Below the pieces are notes generated by a model. The model had not been told where the DNA came from and did not search any database. It saw only the letters and a program-made list of their open reading frames with translations. DNA of 24,771 bases from Astrothelium macrocarpum (taxonomy: Eukaryota > Ascomycota > Dothideomycetes > Trypetheliales > Trypetheliaceae). Shown here piece after piece: positions 21,828-24,771 of the stretch. Where the stretch lies: NCBI GenBank assembly GCA_021030915.1, contig JAGEMR010000235.1, positions 1-24,771 on the forward strand. Direction: 5' to 3'. Within the stretch, counting starts at the first letter, position 1, and every line of letters begins with the position of its first letter. The position numbers were made by a program, and so were the translations under genes.

Positions 21828-21953
21828 TTAAAGGTGCGTCTCCGTGAGCTCTTATTATCTCACGTATCAGACTACTTTATCACCACCAAGCCCCTATTGC
21901 TCGGGCCTTTGTGTTCGTCTTACTGTCCTCAAGCTCGTATTTTCCTTTGAAAA

Positions 21954-22385
21954 ATGAAGATTATTACACTTTTCCTACCTGCCACAATTCTATTGGCCGC
22001 TGGAGTATCGAACGCTTTACCTCAGAACAATGACGGCGAGGATCACATTGTTTTCAACAACGAAGATACCAATTGTACAAGCCATCATCGTCACGAACGT
22101 TTCCTTATTAGAGGTACCAACGCATGGAATCGGGCGGAGTTGGGAGAGAAGGGCGAAGGGCTTCGGGCATCTCTCAGTGCTTGCGACAAGATTAAGCAAT
22201 GGAAATTCGAGCGCCTCAAGTCTACAACAGGATCTTGGAGTTGGGAAGCTTTGGGTAAAACGAAGCATGATCCACATAAGTGTTTAGAGTTGAGAAGCGT
22301 ATGGGAACCAGCGGGAGGCCCTGGTCCGTTCAAGTGCGACGAACTCCACACCGGGTCAACTCCATGGAAAAGCCGCGAAAATTAA
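21954..22385 (+). CDS. Small secreted protein, effector-like, 143 aa, single exon
   Basis: An ATG in good context opens an uninterrupted frame with a clear signal peptide (MKIITLFLPATILLAAGVSNA, cleavage likely after residue 21). The mature part of about 122 residues has four Cys (41, 77, 110, 128), enough for two disulfides, one potential N-glycosylation site (Asn40-Cys-Thr), a Gly/Leu motif (KGEGLRASLSAC) and four Trp. Small size, secretion signal, paired Cys and telomere proximity are the usual marks of candidate fungal effectors. No named family is recognised with confidence; the order G.GL..L..C, W.F, C, AGGPGP, C seems shared with other small fungal secreted proteins, from memory only. 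It lies between repeat copies B and C. Confidence 0.8.
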   Translation: MKIITLFLPATILLAAGVSNALPQNNDGEDHIVFNNEDTNCTSHHRHERFLIRGTNAWNRAELGEKGEGLRASLSACDKIKQWKFERLKSTTGSWSWEALGKTKHDPHKCLELRSVWEPAGGPGPFKCDELHTGSTPWKSREN

Positions 22386-23465
22386 GCTGTTTAGCAGGCT
22401 TCATCATTATATAGGAGTATTTTAGCTCTTCGCTCTCTCGACTGCCATTACTGAGTTTGTATGAGCTTTATGGACCAGATAAAACATTTATGACTTACAG
22501 TGTTGTTCTGAGTACCCTGCAGAGCGATCATACGATCTATTGGACCTCTACATTGGTGACTCCTTGCTAAGGAGGGTTTACCGTAGAGCAAGTCTAAGTG
22601 GGTTCCTCTGACTAGATCCGTAAGATTAGATTGATCCCGAGGCGGCCTTGTTGCATTGGAAACATTGAAATGGGGAGCGAGCGAGGCGTGCTGCCCTAAG
22701 CTCATTCAAGTTAGCCTGAGCACCAGATTGGATCAGGTCTGAAATTGGCCGTTCTGCCCTCTGCACCGCAAACGTCCCGGCCTCAAGTCCGATCTGTCAT
22801 TATCGCGCCTCAGACACTTTGTCCTTGTTTTCGTTGGTTCAATCCATGGCAACCTGAATGGCTTGAAATACTAGTCTGAAGTATGGGGCTTCATCGGGAC
22901 GCCTCAGTGTAACTTTGTAACTTTCTAAAGGCGATTGAAACAAGTAGCCAGAACTGTTCACCTCCAGCTGGACATTGTTAAGGTATTCTCTTAGTATCGA
23001 CGGTATCTTGGCCCAGTCAAGGCTGACTTTTGGCCAAGCTTTCCTTTGGTATTTATTCTGCGTGCCTTTCGCAAACGATGTAATGAATTTTCCTTATCGA
23101 TTCGAAATTCGATGACTTTTACTACTCCGTATAAATCTGCTCGATACACTGCCCAATCACTCGGGATAAATATGTGAAACTATGTATCAATTCACAGGAA
23201 ATGTGGATTCCATCTTTCTTCGTCACAGTCTCTGAGCTTGTCGCCACAGAACCGCTTTCTGTTACACCAGTCATGCGTTATGTCTCATTCAAGCATTACA
23301 AAGCTGCCTTATTTTCCTAGATAAAGTATGACTGTCCAGAATTTTCATTTCTCGGCTATGCCGAAGTAACGTTTCGTAAATAGATACAGTTTCGCCTACA
23401 AGGACTGTGCTCTATGTGTCTACTTTACGCAAACATCTGCTATCCTTCAAGTAAGTAGTGTTTTG
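22386..23465. other. Intergenic, repeat fragment only
   Basis: About 1.1 kb with no recognisable gene. Repeat copy C lies at its left end. The minus frame at 22448-22705 has no recognisable content. No tRNA or tandem repeat was seen. Confidence 0.5.
22441..22498 (+). repeat. Dispersed repeat copy C (partial)
   Basis: 58 bases align without gaps to 15912-15969 of copy A with about 46 matches (79 percent), including an identical TGGACCAGAT block. Similarity ends abruptly to the left, so only the 3' third of the repeat is present. It begins 56 bases after the stop codon of the secreted protein and has the same orientation as copies A and B. Confidence 0.6.
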
Positions 23466-24271
23466 CTAATCATAGGTCTCGTTGCTGTCGTTTGAGAACA
23501 CGGGCACGGTCACTTTCTCTGAGGATGTGCACATAGTCAACGTATTCGAGAACAAAGCCATGCCTAATTCATTTGAGGACATAATTTGTGGGATTGAACA
23601 AGGGAAATCTTGCCATGTGTGACCAAAGAGATAGCAGACGTCGTTTATCTTGTTCCAGTCGATCCGATCGACTATCTCATTCCTGAGGCGGTCCACCTAG
23701 GGAAAATGGTTTATCATGAAGGTACTGCAACCATACCGGCTCTTTGCAGTATGATCGTCAACATAAGGTCTGACCCTTTCCATGCTACCAATCTACCCCG
23801 AACGGGTCCGTTCTCATCCTCCGAATGACCGCCATGGCGGTTTGATGAGATATCAGCAGCGTCAAGTTCGTCACAATAATCATTGAATTTGTGGTTTGGA
23901 TATAACCCTGTTCGACATGCACGAGGAATTCTGCTAACGCCGTCGAAATTGTTAGCTGAAGAAGCAGATTCCTGCACAAAAACGGCACGATTTACTGTCC
24001 TTGAAGATGCGAAAAGGATTTTGGTTCCGGAAGCGAGAGCGAACATAACAGCGGGAAGCGGCAATTGAATGCGGTTCTGACGAGGATCTAGAGCCATCTC
24101 GTCCCAGGCTGCGCGTGCTGGATTGAAGAGAATGACTGCTTTCTCTGGCGGCAAAGAACAGACAGATAGATTACAGCGGTTTGATGCTTCCAAACAAAAA
24201 GCAGCGACTACTGGAAACCAAACAAAAGAGTCTGTGAGAGTATGCAATGTTAGAATACGGGCCCACCTCAT
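23466..24271 (-). CDS. Hypothetical protein, tentative 2-exon model, 237 aa
   Basis: A long minus frame with ATG at 24271 runs to 23714. A GTAGCA donor at 23788 and CCCTAG acceptor ending at 23697 join it in phase to a second frame (VDRLRNEIVDRIDWNKIND...) ending at TAG 23468-23466. The product would start MRWARILTLHTL, with a hydrophobic stretch that could be a signal peptide or membrane helix, then a Cys-containing hydrophilic region. No domain is recognised. Support is the phase-consistent intron and about 640 open bases in the first frame. Against it, the plus strand is also open in several places, and telomere-proximal noise is possible. Confidence 0.3.
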
Positions 24272-24696
24272 TTCTATCCCCCATCCTCTGGGTCCTGACT
24301 TGCTGATTCCGTGGTGATTGCAGTTCTTTAATGGCAGACTACATGAGAGATACCGGCTCACCGTACTCGCGTCCCCATTTTGTTCACGTACCCCAATCGC
24401 TGTTCATTGCGTTTCATATACTTTACGCTCGATCCCGCACGCCTCACTTCGCACGCTGTTTCGCGACTCGTGCGCTAACCTACATATTGCATTAAAAGTG
24501 CTCGATCTTTCGTGAACTCCGCATGTGTTTCCGCGCGGTGCGTACGCCGTCCCGTATCCGCTCCGCACACAGTCTACCATTCCGCGCGCCAGTGCGTGCG
24601 GTGTACGCATCATGTTAGACGTGGTGTAGGGCTCCGTAGGCCCCAACTTCCGCCCCGCGCTCCGCCCAGTACGTCATGCCGCATCCGCATTCGCAC
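24272..24696. other. Telomere-adjacent CpG-rich sequence
   Basis: No gene. From 24541 to 24696 there are 22 CpG dinucleotides in 156 bases, far denser than the AT-leaning, transition-worn sequence to the left. Short GT-CG-rich words (CGTGCG, GTGCGTGCGG, TACGCC) recur without a clear repeat unit. This is probably subtelomeric sequence shared between chromosome ends. Confidence 0.5.
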
Positions 24697-24771
24697 TAGG
24701 GTTAGGGTTAGGGTTAGGGTTAGGGTTAGGGTTAGGGTTAGGGTTAGGGTTAGGGTTAGGGTTAGGGTTAG
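24697..24771 (+). repeat. Telomere, (TTAGGG)n
   Basis: A 5-base partial unit (TAGGG), 11 perfect TTAGGG units and a terminal TTAG, with no variants. The G-rich strand runs 5'->3' toward the right edge, so the window ends at a true right chromosome end. TTAGGG is the standard telomere of filamentous ascomycetes. Confidence 0.98.

Larger units (their letters stand above)
21010..21953. other. Intergenic region with an inverted repeat, repeat copy B and the upstream region of the secreted protein gene
   Basis: No gene in about 940 bases. It contains a perfect 13-bp inverted repeat (21476-21488 / 21530-21542), repeat copy B (21661-21806), and a TATA-like box (21821-21827) upstream of the secreted protein. 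Confidence 0.55.

Noticed and set aside
22017..22351. Frames on both strands within the secreted protein gene
   Set aside because: Shadows of the signal-peptide-bearing frame, which has the better start and composition.
1..24771. CRISPR array, rRNA, riboswitch or prokaryotic operon signals
   Set aside because: The sequence is clearly fungal nuclear (introns, telomere). No regularly spaced repeats or rRNA segments were seen.

Overview
This window is the end of a chromosome of a filamentous ascomycete (Pezizomycotina). The right edge is a 75-base TTAGGG array. Genes are split by short introns (mostly 44-66 nt) with GTAAGT/GTATGT-like donors and a TACTAAC-type branch point in one case. The protein families are typical of such fungi: Zn(II)2Cys6 regulator, sugar-type and drug-type MFS transporters, a DUF1349 protein and a Fot1/pogo transposase. 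The genus cannot be fixed from the sequence alone.

Layout, left to right. Positions 1-1400 hold the 3' part of a Fot1/pogo-type DNA transposon, with its transposase (one in-frame stop), its 3' terminal inverted repeat and the TA target site. A three-exon MFS sugar-type transporter (2012-4210, minus) follows. The stretch 4211-6420 is gene-poor and may contain a ruined HET-domain gene. Then come an isochorismatase-like cysteine hydrolase (6421-7082, minus), an unassigned kilobase, and a four-exon protein kinase with C-terminal ankyrin repeats (8059-10680, minus). After a gene-poor 2 kb lie a DUF1349 protein (12662-13389, minus) and a divergently transcribed two-RRM RNA-binding protein (14131-15212, plus).

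The stretch 15213-16317 has no gene but contains a small repeat element bounded by exact 16-bp direct repeats. Next is a head-to-head pair: a 14-TM-type drug-efflux MFS transporter (16318-18254, minus) and a Zn2Cys6 transcription factor (18608-21009, plus). They share a 353-bp intergenic region with inverted CGG/CCG motifs, a classic regulator-plus-pump arrangement. The last 3.7 kb is telomere-proximal. It holds a 143-residue small secreted protein lying between two more copies of the same repeat, a weak two-exon candidate gene, a CpG-rich block with no open gene, and the telomere.

The main joined-exon models were checked by hand for reading phase, splice sites and conserved motifs spanning the junctions. 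The most interesting items are the secreted effector-like protein between repeat copies next to the telomere, the repeat family itself, the kinase-ankyrin protein with an unassigned N-terminal domain, and the divergent regulator/efflux pair. No CRISPR array, tRNA, rRNA or complete selfish element was seen.
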